DNA of 64,000 bases from contig NZ_CP013859.1 of NCBI RefSeq assembly GCF_001513675.1, positions 1,117,081 to 1,181,080 on the forward strand, read 5' to 3'. The notes below the pieces were generated by a model that was not told the origin of the DNA, did no database searches, and saw only the letters and a list, made by a program, of their open reading frames with translations. The translations under genes and the position numbers were made by a program. This document shows, piece after piece, positions 19,683 through 27,928 of this stretch (its first letter is position 1; each line of letters opens with the position of its first letter). The stretch comes from Microbacterium sp. XT11. Its GTDB lineage: Bacteria > Actinomycetota > Actinomycetes > Actinomycetales > Microbacteriaceae.

Positions 19683-20984
19683 GTGAAGAAGAGCCCTCGT
19701 GGCATGCGATATGCCGCCGCCGCCGCCCTTGCCTGCGGCGCGCTGACGATGTCGGCCTGCGCCGGGAACCCGGATTCCGCCACCGACGGCCCCGTGGACC
19801 TGGTGATGGCCGTCTGGACGACCAACGACAAGCATCTCGCTGTGTTCGATGAGATCGCCGACGCCTACATCGCTGAGCACGGCGACGAGGTCAAGTCGGT
19901 CACCTTCCAGCCATTGGCAGGTAACTATCTCACGACCCTCACGACGCAGATCGCCGGTGGGAGCACCCCGGACCTCGCCTGGGTAGCCGAAGCCAACGCC
20001 ACCGAGTTCGTCAAGAACGGCGTGCTGCTCGACGTCGCTGACTACTTCACGGACTCCGAGGAGTTCGAATTCGATGATGTGGTCCCGAGCGCGCTTGATC
20101 TCTGGAGCGACGACAAGGGCATATACGCCTACCCGTTCTCCACGAGCCCCTTCGGCGTCTTCGTCAATCGCGACCTCGTCGCCGCCGCAGGGCAGCCGCA
20201 GCCGGCCGATCTCCTGGCTGAGGGAAAGTGGACCTGGGACGCCGCAGCGCAGATCGCCGCTGCCGCGGCCGCAGCCACACCGGGCACCGGACCGATCGTC
20301 ATCGGGACAGCCCCTGACAAGCAGTGGGACGGTCTGACCACGGTCTGGGCAGGCTGGGACGCGACACCGTGGGACGCGGCCGGCACGACCTGCACCTTCG
20401 ACTCCAAGGAGATGAAGGATGCTGTCAGCTGGTACCACGACCAGGTCTACGCGGCGTCGGCGTTCGCCAAGCCGGGCGAGACCTTCTCCTTCGGCTCTGG
20501 CGGTGCCGCGATGCTCATCGCGCAGATGAGCTCGTCGGGTGGCATCGACGAGTCCATGAACTGGGACTTCCTTCCCCTGCCGGCCGGTCCGGCAGGGCAG
20601 ACCGACGTCGTCGGCCAGGCCGCCATCGGCGTGATCGCGAAGAGTGCACACCCGGAAGCCGCCGCGAACTTCCTCACGTACTTCACGGATGCCCAGAATG
20701 CCGCAAAGCTCGCTCAGTTCTTTCCGGCTCCTCGCACATCGCTGCTGACCGTCGACACCCTGCAGCAGGCCGCTCCTGCGCTGTCTCCCGAGCAGATTCA
20801 GCAGACCGTGATCGATGCGATCCCTGATGCGATTACGAAGGCGAACTCGATCGTCTACAGCCAGGTGAGCCCGGTGATCCAGACCAACTTCGACGCGCTC
20901 TGGACCCCGTCGGCCGACGTGGCTCAGGTGCTCGGCGACGTGTGCACCGCCATCCAGCCGGCACTGGAGGCGAGCGCGGGATGA
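19683..20984 (+). CDS. extracellular sugar-binding lipoprotein of ABC importer
   Basis: Solute-binding protein, 433 aa, family 1 (MalE-like). It begins with GTG at 19683 after AAAGGAG. Signal peptide II: after MKKSPRGMRY and an Ala-rich core the lipobox MSAC places the acylated Cys near residue 26, so the protein is membrane-anchored outside the cell. WTTNDKHLAVFDEIADAY and GGSTPDLAWV are typical of sugar-binding proteins. It overlaps the first permease by ATGA. The ligand is probably an oligosaccharide made by the secreted lyase; this is inferred from context. Confidence 0.95.
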   Translation: MKKSPRGMRYAAAAALACGALTMSACAGNPDSATDGPVDLVMAVWTTNDKHLAVFDEIADAYIAEHGDEVKSVTFQPLAGNYLTTLTTQIAGGSTPDLAWVAEANATEFVKNGVLLDVADYFTDSEEFEFDDVVPSALDLWSDDKGIYAYPFSTSPFGVFVNRDLVAAAGQPQPADLLAEGKWTWDAAAQIAAAAAAATPGTGPIVIGTAPDKQWDGLTTVWAGWDATPWDAAGTTCTFDSKEMKDAVSWYHDQVYAASAFAKPGETFSFGSGGAAMLIAQMSSSGGIDESMNWDFLPLPAGPAGQTDVVGQAAIGVIAKSAHPEAAANFLTYFTDAQNAAKLAQFFPAPRTSLLTVDTLQQAAPALSPEQIQQTVIDAIPDAITKANSIVYSQVSPVIQTNFDALWTPSADVAQVLGDVCTAIQPALEASAG

Positions 20985-21913
20985 CGTCCCTGAAAGCGCC
21001 CGGCGTCGGTCAAGCAGCCCGCGCCGGGCGCCCGCTTCCGGACGCGAGGGCTGATCGGATTCTCGGACTCACCTTCGTCGCGCCGCAGGTGTTGGGCATC
21101 GTGCTGCTGGGGATCATCCCGTTCGGCTTCGTGGTCTGGTACAGCTTCCACGATTGGAATGTCTTCCTGGGCTCGTTCGAGTTCATCGGGCTGGACAACT
21201 ACGTCCGTATGTTCACGGACAAGACGGTCGCCCAATCACTCCAGGCGACCGGAATCTTCGCCCTGGGCCTGGTTGTGACGAACGTCGCGGTCGCTCTGGC
21301 GCTGGCGTCGCTCCTGAATCAGCGTCTGCGTGGGACCGTGGTGTTCCGATCGATCTTCTTCTCGCCGGTGGTGGTCTCCATCGTCGCGTGGGTCATCATC
21401 TGGGACTTCCTGCTCGCCTCGAACGGCGGCATCAACGGTGTGCTGAGCATGTTCGGCATACAGGGGCCCAACTGGCTCGCTGAGCCGGGCTGGGCCATGG
21501 CGGCCCTCGTGATCGTCCAGGTGTCGAAGGGCGTGGGAATGAACATGATCCTGTTCCTGGCGGCGCTGCAGGGCGTACCTTCCGAACTGAAGGAAAGCGC
21601 TCGCCTCGATGGCGCGAGTCCTTGGCGGACCTACCGTTCCATCACGCTTCCGCTGATCACCCCGACGCTGCTCATGGTGCTGATCATCACCACCATCTCC
21701 GCGTTCGACGTGTTCGCACCGGTGCAGCTCCTGACCGGTGGCGGGCCGGGGAACTCCACGCTGGTGTTCTCCTACTACATCTATCAGACCGCCTTCGGCC
21801 AGCAGCAGTTCGGCTACGGCGCCACGCTGGGTGTGCTTCTCTTCGTGATCACGCTCGCCATCACCGCACTGCAATGGAAGGTGCGCAGGACATGGGTACA
21901 CGATGAGGTCTGA
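20981..21913 (+). CDS. sugar ABC transporter permease (MalF/UgpA type)
   Basis: A 310-aa membrane permease. ATG at 20981 overlaps the stop of the binding-protein gene. About six membrane spans; GLDNYVRMF near residue 70 and the EAA-like loop ESARLDGASPWRTYRSITLP mark the family. It pairs with the next permease. Together with the binding protein this makes a second, complete importer module lacking only its ATPase. Confidence 0.96.
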   Translation: MTSLKAPGVGQAARAGRPLPDARADRILGLTFVAPQVLGIVLLGIIPFGFVVWYSFHDWNVFLGSFEFIGLDNYVRMFTDKTVAQSLQATGIFALGLVVTNVAVALALASLLNQRLRGTVVFRSIFFSPVVVSIVAWVIIWDFLLASNGGINGVLSMFGIQGPNWLAEPGWAMAALVIVQVSKGVGMNMILFLAALQGVPSELKESARLDGASPWRTYRSITLPLITPTLLMVLIITTISAFDVFAPVQLLTGGGPGNSTLVFSYYIYQTAFGQQQFGYGATLGVLLFVITLAITALQWKVRRTWVHDEV

Positions 21914-21914
21914 C

Positions 21915-22856
21915 ATGCTCGACACTGCCCCGGACGTGGCCCCCGTCGTGGCGGACTCGCGGCCCCGCACACCGGCGCGCCCTCGACCGGCGCGCCCCCA
22001 GCGGGACTCGCGGAGCGCACGACACCGACGGATCGTCAGCACGGTCATCCTCTATGGGCTGCTCGTTGTGCTGGCGATTCCCTTCCTCTACCCGACGCTG
22101 TGGATGGTCTTCTCCGCCTTCAAGCCGACCAGCGAGATCTTCGCGATCCCGCCGACGCTGTGGCCGCAGACGTGGACGCTGGATGGCTGGTCCAAGGTGT
22201 TCACCGCAAATCCATTCGCCCGGCAGTACGCGAACTCTCTGGGGCTGGCCGCGATCACCACCGCGGGCACCGTGCTGGTGTCCGCGCTCGCCGGCTATGC
22301 ATTTGCGCGAATGAGGTTCCCGCTCGCCGGACCGCTGTTCATCCTTACGCTCGCCGGAATCATGGTGCCCGCGGATGTGACCATCATTCCGATCTTCCAG
22401 GTGGTGAACTCCTGGGGGTTGGTCGATACGTACTGGCCGTTGATCATCCTGCCGATCTTCGGCCCCGGCGCCGTGGTCTCGACGTTCATCTTCCGACAGT
22501 TCTTTCTCGGCCTCCCCCTCGAGCTCGAAGAGGCGGCTCGGTTGGACGGGCTGGGGCGCCTGGGGATCTTCGCCCGTGTGGCGATGCCATTGGCGGGGCC
22601 CGCGATCGCCACGGTCACGATCATGACGTTTCTGAAGAGCTTCAACATGTACTTCGAGCCGCTCATCTTCCTCCGCTCGTCCGAGCTGTTCCCGATCGGC
22701 CTGGGTTTGACCCGGTACCAGGACGGCTACGGCGAACCCCTGTGGACCACACAGCTGGGCGCCACCACTCTGAGCGTCATCCCGGTGCTGATCGTGTTCT
22801 TCTTCGCTCAAAAGCAGTTCGTCGAAGGGCTCACCCGATCCGGCCTCAAGGGCTGA
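21915..22856 (+). CDS. sugar ABC transporter permease (MalG/UgpE type)
   Basis: A 313-aa permease. The ATG at 21915 is preferred because TGAGG lies six bases upstream; an in-frame ATG at 21903 overlaps the previous gene and would add four residues. After a Pro/Arg-rich cytoplasmic tail come about six membrane segments, the EAA loop EEAARLDGLGRLGIFARVAM and the terminal GLTRSGLKG common to MalG-type permeases. Partner of the preceding permease. Confidence 0.95.
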   Translation: MLDTAPDVAPVVADSRPRTPARPRPARPQRDSRSARHRRIVSTVILYGLLVVLAIPFLYPTLWMVFSAFKPTSEIFAIPPTLWPQTWTLDGWSKVFTANPFARQYANSLGLAAITTAGTVLVSALAGYAFARMRFPLAGPLFILTLAGIMVPADVTIIPIFQVVNSWGLVDTYWPLIILPIFGPGAVVSTFIFRQFFLGLPLELEEAARLDGLGRLGIFARVAMPLAGPAIATVTIMTFLKSFNMYFEPLIFLRSSELFPIGLGLTRYQDGYGEPLWTTQLGATTLSVIPVLIVFFFAQKQFVEGLTRSGLKG

Positions 22857-22904
22857 CGGAGTCTCGCAGTATCCACATCGCACGTCACGACAAAGGAGTC
22901 ACCG

Positions 22905-24920
22905 ATGACTGATCCCTCCCTCTCTGCCGACGTTCCGCTGCTTCCGCCGATCTCGCGTCGCACCCTCCTCCTCGCCGGCCTCGGAGCAGCAGCATTCACA
23001 GCGCTAGGAGTCGTCGATCGCTCGCCTGCCGCGGCAGCAAGCGCCGGCACGGTTCTCCCGCTCGTCAACGCCCTGCCTCAGGGCGCCCCCGATCGCACGC
23101 TGTTCGCACCCAATGAGCAGGTCCTTGCTGCGTATCTGATGATCGTCGCGCCCATGGCGAACGACATCGTTGACGATGACCCGGACCGATTCGGGTTCAT
23201 GGGCGGAGGCTGGTGGCGCACACCGAGCGAGCCGTTCAACGCGCGCGTGCAGGAACATGTGGCCACACTCAGCTGGTTCTACGCGAACGAACGCACCTGG
23301 AACCCGTACTACCTCGACAGCGCGCTGCTGGGTCGGCTGGATGCCGCGATCGGGCACTATCTGCGAATCCAGCACCCGAACGGTTCGTTCCCGGAGTACA
23401 CGACGACCGAGTTCTCGCGCGCGGCGACGGCGTTCGGCATGGTCGCTCTCTCTGAAGCGCTCGCGAATCTTCGGTCCGCGAATGCGCTGCCCGAGCGTCA
23501 GGTCGAATTGGAGGCGGCGCTGCGTAACGCGGCGACCTGGTTCATGGATCTCACGAACGGCCACTGGAAGATCCCGCTCCCGTTCGTGAACCAGACGGTC
23601 GGCGGGCTCGCCGGTATCGCGCGAGCGGCACGCGTCCTCGACGATCCTCAGCTGGTATCCGATCTGAGCGACCGGATCGACTTCATCGCCGAGCACGGGC
23701 AAGCGCCGGCTGGGTTCTTCCACGAGCCCTTCGGTTTCGACTTCGGATACAACTTCTTCGTGATGCTGCCAGACCTTGCCGACCTGCACACCATCACGGG
23801 CAACCCCGTCGTTCTCGACATGACGAAGAAGTGGACGGACTTCGCCCGCCACGCCGTGGTGCGCGAACCGGATGTGTCGGGCTACATCGCCCACTCCGCC
23901 GCGTGCTCGCGGACGGCGGACTGGAACTTCCTGACCGACTTCACCGACGATGCCGAACGCGGTGCGCTGAGTGCAGCGCTCGCCCCGGAGGTTCCGGAGC
24001 TCGCGGCCTTCCTCACGACGTTGGAGGAGAAGCTTGCGTCGCGGGGCGCGTGGGCTGCACGTTCCGAGCCGGTGGTCGCACGTGCCAAGCAGGCGACATC
24101 CCCGCGGCTCTGGATGCACGTCGTCGAGCGGCCCAACGTGCCGTCGAACGCCGATCGTGCAGCGTCAGAGGCGTCGCTGCCGTACATCACGTCCGAGAGG
24201 TTCACGAAGCGGCGGGTGGGGACCCTCGCACAGGACTATGTCTTCGCCCGCCGCCCTGCGTACTACCTCTCCTCGCTCTTCGGCGCCCGCTCCGACACGC
24301 CGAACCGAATGGGGCCGGGTCTGCTCTGGCATCCGCAGATGGGCACGGTGCTGGCGGCGACGAACACGAAGGTCGGCGCGGCCTCGTGGGGATTCGTGGA
24401 TTCGACTGGAGCCGACACCACCCTGTCCGACATGGCGGTCGTGTATCGCCACGGCGGCAGCGGTTCCGGCGCGGTGATCGCCCCGGAAGCGCTCGACGCA
24501 GAGACGGGCGTCATCACCTTCGACGCGATCAGCTCCGCGAGCGGCACGAGGACCTTGACCACCCTGCGAAACACGGGCCTCAGCCTGCGTACGGAATCCG
24601 CGGCCGCGGGCGCATTCCGAGTGCCTCTCGTGCTGCGCGCGACAGACGACGTCACCTACTCGGGTGGTGCGACCGCACAGTTCAACGCAACGAGCGCCGC
24701 GAACGCGACCTGGGTCAGCGTGCAGCGCAACGGCGTGCGCATGCAGATCTCCTGGGGCGTCGAGTCGGCGGTGACGCTCTCGCCCACTTCCATGACCTTG
24801 CTCGGTGGCACCGGGCGCGTCCACCAGCTGTCTGTCCCGGTAGGCGCCAGGTCCGAGATCGAGATCGAGTTCGCAGTCGCTGGGCGTCCAGCGCCAGCTG
24901 CACCGGCGGAGACGAAGTGA
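22905..24920 (+). CDS. Tat-exported protein of unknown family, toroid plus beta-sandwich architecture
   Basis: A 671-aa exported protein that I cannot assign to a named family. The N-terminus has ISRRTLLLAGLGAAAF, a twin-arginine signal with a hydrophobic core ending near AAAASAG. Residues about 50-400 are helix-rich with aromatic, acidic and Gly-rich turns such as GFMGGGWWRTPSEPFN, QHPNGSFPEYTT and FFHEPFGFDFGYNFF, like an alpha/alpha toroid. Residues about 430-660 are beta-rich. This toroid-sandwich order is found in several polysaccharide lyase and heparinase-like families. Position directly after the importer genes and four-base overlap with the dehydrogenase gene suggest extracellular action on the same polysaccharide. 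Lyase activity is only a hypothesis; it lacks the PL8 motifs. Confidence 0.8.
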   Translation: MTDPSLSADVPLLPPISRRTLLLAGLGAAAFTALGVVDRSPAAAASAGTVLPLVNALPQGAPDRTLFAPNEQVLAAYLMIVAPMANDIVDDDPDRFGFMGGGWWRTPSEPFNARVQEHVATLSWFYANERTWNPYYLDSALLGRLDAAIGHYLRIQHPNGSFPEYTTTEFSRAATAFGMVALSEALANLRSANALPERQVELEAALRNAATWFMDLTNGHWKIPLPFVNQTVGGLAGIARAARVLDDPQLVSDLSDRIDFIAEHGQAPAGFFHEPFGFDFGYNFFVMLPDLADLHTITGNPVVLDMTKKWTDFARHAVVREPDVSGYIAHSAACSRTADWNFLTDFTDDAERGALSAALAPEVPELAAFLTTLEEKLASRGAWAARSEPVVARAKQATSPRLWMHVVERPNVPSNADRAASEASLPYITSERFTKRRVGTLAQDYVFARRPAYYLSSLFGARSDTPNRMGPGLLWHPQMGTVLAATNTKVGAASWGFVDSTGADTTLSDMAVVYRHGGSGSGAVIAPEALDAETGVITFDAISSASGTRTLTTLRNTGLSLRTESAAAGAFRVPLVLRATDDVTYSGGATAQFNATSAANATWVSVQRNGVRMQISWGVESAVTLSPTSMTLLGGTGRVHQLSVPVGARSEIEIEFAVAGRPAPAAPAETK

Positions 24921-25966
24921 ACGTCGACGGCATACGCGAGAAGGCGCTCGGGGGCAGTCCACGCATCGAGAGCGACGATGAGGGAGCCGCTGCGCGCCCG
25001 CGCGCAGTTCTGTATGCAAGCGAAGAGGATGCCGGTGCGGCGTTCTCTCCCGCCCTGCGAGAGACGATGACGGAACTCGTCGACTGGGTGCACATCCGCC
25101 CTGGTGAATTGCCGAGTCGTGCCGACCATGCGTTTCTTCTGACAGGGTGGGGCGCCGGTCGGATCCCAGCGGAACTGATCACTTCTGACGTTCGGGCAGT
25201 CCTCCACATCGGCGGCAGCCTTCACGGCCTCCTCCCGGAAGCCGCGTGGCGTCCTGATCTGATCGTGGTCTCCGCGCGCACGGCCAACGCCGTGCCGGTC
25301 GCCGAGTACGCCCTCGCCTGCGTGATCATGGCTGCCAAGCGCGCAACCCTGTTCGCGCATCGACTCCGCACGGGGACTGACTACTGGAGTCCTGCGATTC
25401 GCCCCACCGCCGGGCTGTACGGTACCCGCATCGGCATCGTCGGGCTGTCTGCGACAGGCCGGCATCTGCTGAGCCTGCTGCGGCGTTTCGACGTGGACGT
25501 CTCGGTGTACGACCCGACACTCAGCGACGAAGAGATCACGTCCGCCGGCGCTGAACCTCGAGGGCTTGACGAGCTCATCCGGTGGTGCGACATCCTGTCG
25601 CTGCATGCGCCATCTCTCCCCGCTACGCGCGGGATGATCAATGCCTCCCGCCTCGCGGCGCTTCGTGACGGAGGAACCGTGATCAACACCGCGAGAGGGG
25701 ACTTGATCGACACCGAGGCGATAGCCGCCGAGTGCACCAGTGGACGTCTTTTCGCCTATCTCGATGTGACCGAACCCGAACCGCTTCCAGCCAACAGTGG
25801 ACTGCCCACCATGGAGAACTGCTTCATCACACCTCACATCGCGGGCGCTATGGGGAATGACATCCACCGGATGACGGCATTCATCCTCGATGAACTGAGG
25901 AGGGTGATCACGACGGGCTCCACGCCGCATGCCGTCAGCCACTCCCAGCAGATGCTCCTCGCATGA
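24917..25966 (+). CDS. D-isomer-specific 2-hydroxyacid dehydrogenase
   Basis: NAD(P)-dependent dehydrogenase of 349 aa, starting at GTG 24917 in a GTGA overlap with the upstream gene. The cofactor motif IGIVGLSATGRHLLSLL (GxxGxxG) lies near residue 173. The catalytic triad is visible: Arg in INTARGDLIDTE, Glu in DVTEPEPLP and His in ITPHIAGAM. It may reduce a keto acid or act as a glyoxylate/hydroxypyruvate-type reductase on a product of uronate catabolism; the substrate is not evident. It overlaps the SGNH gene by ATGA. Confidence 0.93.
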   Translation: MNVDGIREKALGGSPRIESDDEGAAARPRAVLYASEEDAGAAFSPALRETMTELVDWVHIRPGELPSRADHAFLLTGWGAGRIPAELITSDVRAVLHIGGSLHGLLPEAAWRPDLIVVSARTANAVPVAEYALACVIMAAKRATLFAHRLRTGTDYWSPAIRPTAGLYGTRIGIVGLSATGRHLLSLLRRFDVDVSVYDPTLSDEEITSAGAEPRGLDELIRWCDILSLHAPSLPATRGMINASRLAALRDGGTVINTARGDLIDTEAIAAECTSGRLFAYLDVTEPEPLPANSGLPTMENCFITPHIAGAMGNDIHRMTAFILDELRRVITTGSTPHAVSHSQQMLLA

Positions 25967-26784
25967 TCGCCGCCCTCGTCGAGAGCCCACCAGGGTCGTC
26001 CCGACCGATAATCGCTCGGTGGGGCGACTCGCTCACACAACAGGGAGACGATGTGCGGCTCAGCGCGCTCACTCGCGCAGCCGTTCTCAACGCGGGCGTC
26101 GGCGGGGAGACATCGACGACGGTCGCCGGGCGCATGGGCGCTCTCCCGATAACCGCTTCCGTCTCCCGGAGTCCCGACCCCCGCGAATATCTCATCTCAT
26201 TCGTCTCACCCGCAGGTTTCCGCCCGTTGCTGCAGGGAAGCGGCACTGCGAACAGCCTGCTTGGCGGCTGGCTCGACGGGGTGCCCGGGATGGTCTTCGC
26301 GCGCGACGACGGCGAAGGAGGATACGTCTTCGTCGCGGACGGCGACTCACCACCACCTCTCGCGGGCCACGCCGCCTTCATGCCGTATGTGCACGATGCG
26401 TATCTCTCGGGCATCGGGGTGCTCTGGGTCGGCAGGAACAACTTCCGCGACGTCCACACTGTGATCAGGGACCTCTCTGCGATGATCGCGAGGCTGAAGA
26501 CCGACCGCTTCCTCGTTCTCACCGTGCTGCACGGCGAAGATGATCATCCGCTGGCGACGACCGGTCAAGCCATCACCACTCTGAACGCCGCGATCTCGAC
26601 GACCTGGAAAGACCACGTACTGGATGTGGACAAGGAACTGAGGCGGACCTACGCGGCATCGGGTGAGGAGGCATCCGTGGTCCCCGCGCGCATCCGGAAG
26701 GACGCCGTTCATCTGACCGCAGAGGGCCAGCGCACGGTCTCAGAGCTGATCGCCGCTGCCTGCCGTCAACGGGGCTGGGTGTAG
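25963..26784 (+). CDS. SGNH/GDSL-type hydrolase
   Basis: A 273-aa esterase-like protein. IARWGDSLTQQG near residue 22 is the GDS block I with the Ser nucleophile; LNAGVGGETST matches block II (Gly), and RKDAVHLTAEGQ near the end gives the DxxH dyad (block V). It has no signal peptide, so it acts inside the cell. As the last gene of the importer operon it may remove acyl groups, for example acetyl esters, from imported oligosaccharides. That role is inferred. Confidence 0.88.
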   Translation: MIAALVESPPGSSRPIIARWGDSLTQQGDDVRLSALTRAAVLNAGVGGETSTTVAGRMGALPITASVSRSPDPREYLISFVSPAGFRPLLQGSGTANSLLGGWLDGVPGMVFARDDGEGGYVFVADGDSPPPLAGHAAFMPYVHDAYLSGIGVLWVGRNNFRDVHTVIRDLSAMIARLKTDRFLVLTVLHGEDDHPLATTGQAITTLNAAISTTWKDHVLDVDKELRRTYAASGEEASVVPARIRKDAVHLTAEGQRTVSELIAAACRQRGWV

Positions 26785-26895
26785 CCCCGGAGTTGCGAGA
26801 GCCGGCAGCTCCACGGGATGTCACCTGCCGCCACAGCCTGCGGCCACACCGACGCCGCTCTTGCGCAGGCATCCGTGTGATGGTGGGCTGTCGGC

Positions 26896-27507
26896 ATGCC
26901 GTTCTTCCCTCCTGATCCCGACGTTCCCGAGCCGGAGCCCGTCGAGTCCGAACAGCCGGCATGGTGGCAGGCGCCGGAGGATGAGCTGCCGGTGATCCTG
27001 CCGATCTCCGAGTTCCTCGCCAGAACCGATCAGGTCGCCCTCGTGCTCGCCGGTGTCGCCGTGCACAGCGAGGGCATCGCGTTTCGCGTGGAGCGCCTCA
27101 TCCGTCGTAACGGCATCCCGATGCGGGAGTGGAACGAGCTGTGTCAGACATTCATGGAGCACATGGCGCCCTTCGACGCCACCGATGTCGCCGGTCGCCT
27201 CCGCTTCGGGGTCGAGCTGGCGGACGGCGAGAAGGTGTTGGCCGATCCGCACCCGTTTCTGGGGCATGCGGATCCATCCTTCGGGCGCGAGGGTCATGTT
27301 CTGAGTCGTCTTCAACGGGGAGGCGGTGGCTCTGGGAGCACCTACTCGGCGGCGGATGAGCTGTGGCTCTGGCCGTTGCCCCCGGCTGGGCCGATCGACG
27401 TCGTCCTGCAGTGGCCGGCTCTGGGCATCGACGAGACGCACGTGACCATCGACGTGGGGTCGGTCGAGGAGCCGGCCGCGCGGGCACGACGCTACTGGCC
27501 GAGCTGA
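26896..27507 (+). CDS. conserved hypothetical protein
   Basis: A 203-aa soluble protein with no motif that I recognise. The N-terminus is Pro/Glu-rich (DPDVPEPEPVESEQPAWWQ), followed by a mixed alpha/beta region. No signal peptide or membrane span. A Gly/Ser stretch (RGGGGSGSTYSAADE) may be a turn or linker. It stands alone 111 bases after the sugar operon and just ahead of the ArsR promoter. Codon use matches its neighbours. Confidence 0.75.
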   Translation: MPFFPPDPDVPEPEPVESEQPAWWQAPEDELPVILPISEFLARTDQVALVLAGVAVHSEGIAFRVERLIRRNGIPMREWNELCQTFMEHMAPFDATDVAGRLRFGVELADGEKVLADPHPFLGHADPSFGREGHVLSRLQRGGGGSGSTYSAADELWLWPLPPAGPIDVVLQWPALGIDETHVTIDVGSVEEPAARARRYWPS

Positions 27508-27527
27508 CCCTGCCCACACGACCCCTC

Positions 27528-27576
27528 TTGACACGGCATCCGCGCCGCCATAATGTACAACCAAATGGTTGTACAT
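27528..27576 (+). promoter_or_regulatory. promoter with 24-bp palindromic operator over the ArsR start
   Basis: TTGACA at 27528-27533 and TAATGT at 27551-27556, 17 bases apart, form a near-consensus promoter. From 27553 to 27576 runs a perfect inverted repeat with arms ATGTACAACCA and TGGTTGTACAT around AA, covering the -10 box, the predicted transcription start (about 27563) and the first codons. A regulator bound here would block its own transcription. It implies a leaderless message starting at ATG 27565. Confidence 0.75.
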
Positions 27577-27927
27577 GAACTGAGCGAAGCGGAGGTCGAC
27601 CGTGTGTTCCACGCACTGGCGACGTCGGTCCGGCGCGACATCCTGCGCCGGACGATCGAGCGGGAGCAGTCCGTCTCGACCCTCGCCTCCGAATATGAGA
27701 TGTCGTTCGCTGCGGTGCAGAAGCACGTCGCCGTGCTCGAAGCCGCGAACCTCATCGTCAAGCGTGCCGAGGGACGCGAGCGGCTCGTCCGCGCGAACCC
27801 CGAGATGATCGCCCGCGCCAGGGCGCTCCTCGCCCGATACGAAGAACTGTGGCGATCGCGCATCGCCCGCCTCGACGACCTGCTGGCAGAGCCGGCACCC
27901 ACCGAACCGACAGAACAGGGGAACTGA
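27565..27927 (+). CDS. ArsR-family winged-helix repressor (AHSA1-associated type)
   Basis: A 120-aa winged-helix regulator. VFHALATSVRRDILRRT, followed by VSTLASEYEMSFAAVQKHVAVLE as recognition helix region, is characteristic of ArsR/HTH_20 proteins. No Cys pair of a metal sensor is present. The upstream in-frame ATG at 27553 lies inside the -10 box, so ATG 27565 (MVVHELSEAE) is taken as start. It is one base ahead of the AHSA1 gene. The palindrome over its start makes autoregulation likely. Confidence 0.92.
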   Translation: MVVHELSEAEVDRVFHALATSVRRDILRRTIEREQSVSTLASEYEMSFAAVQKHVAVLEAANLIVKRAEGRERLVRANPEMIARARALLARYEELWRSRIARLDDLLAEPAPTEPTEQGN

Positions 27928-27928
27928 C

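Noticed and set aside
22905..24920. Naming the 671-aa exported protein as an unsaturated glucuronyl hydrolase (GH88).
   Set aside because: It is far longer than GH88 enzymes, has a C-terminal beta domain and lacks the expected motif layout.
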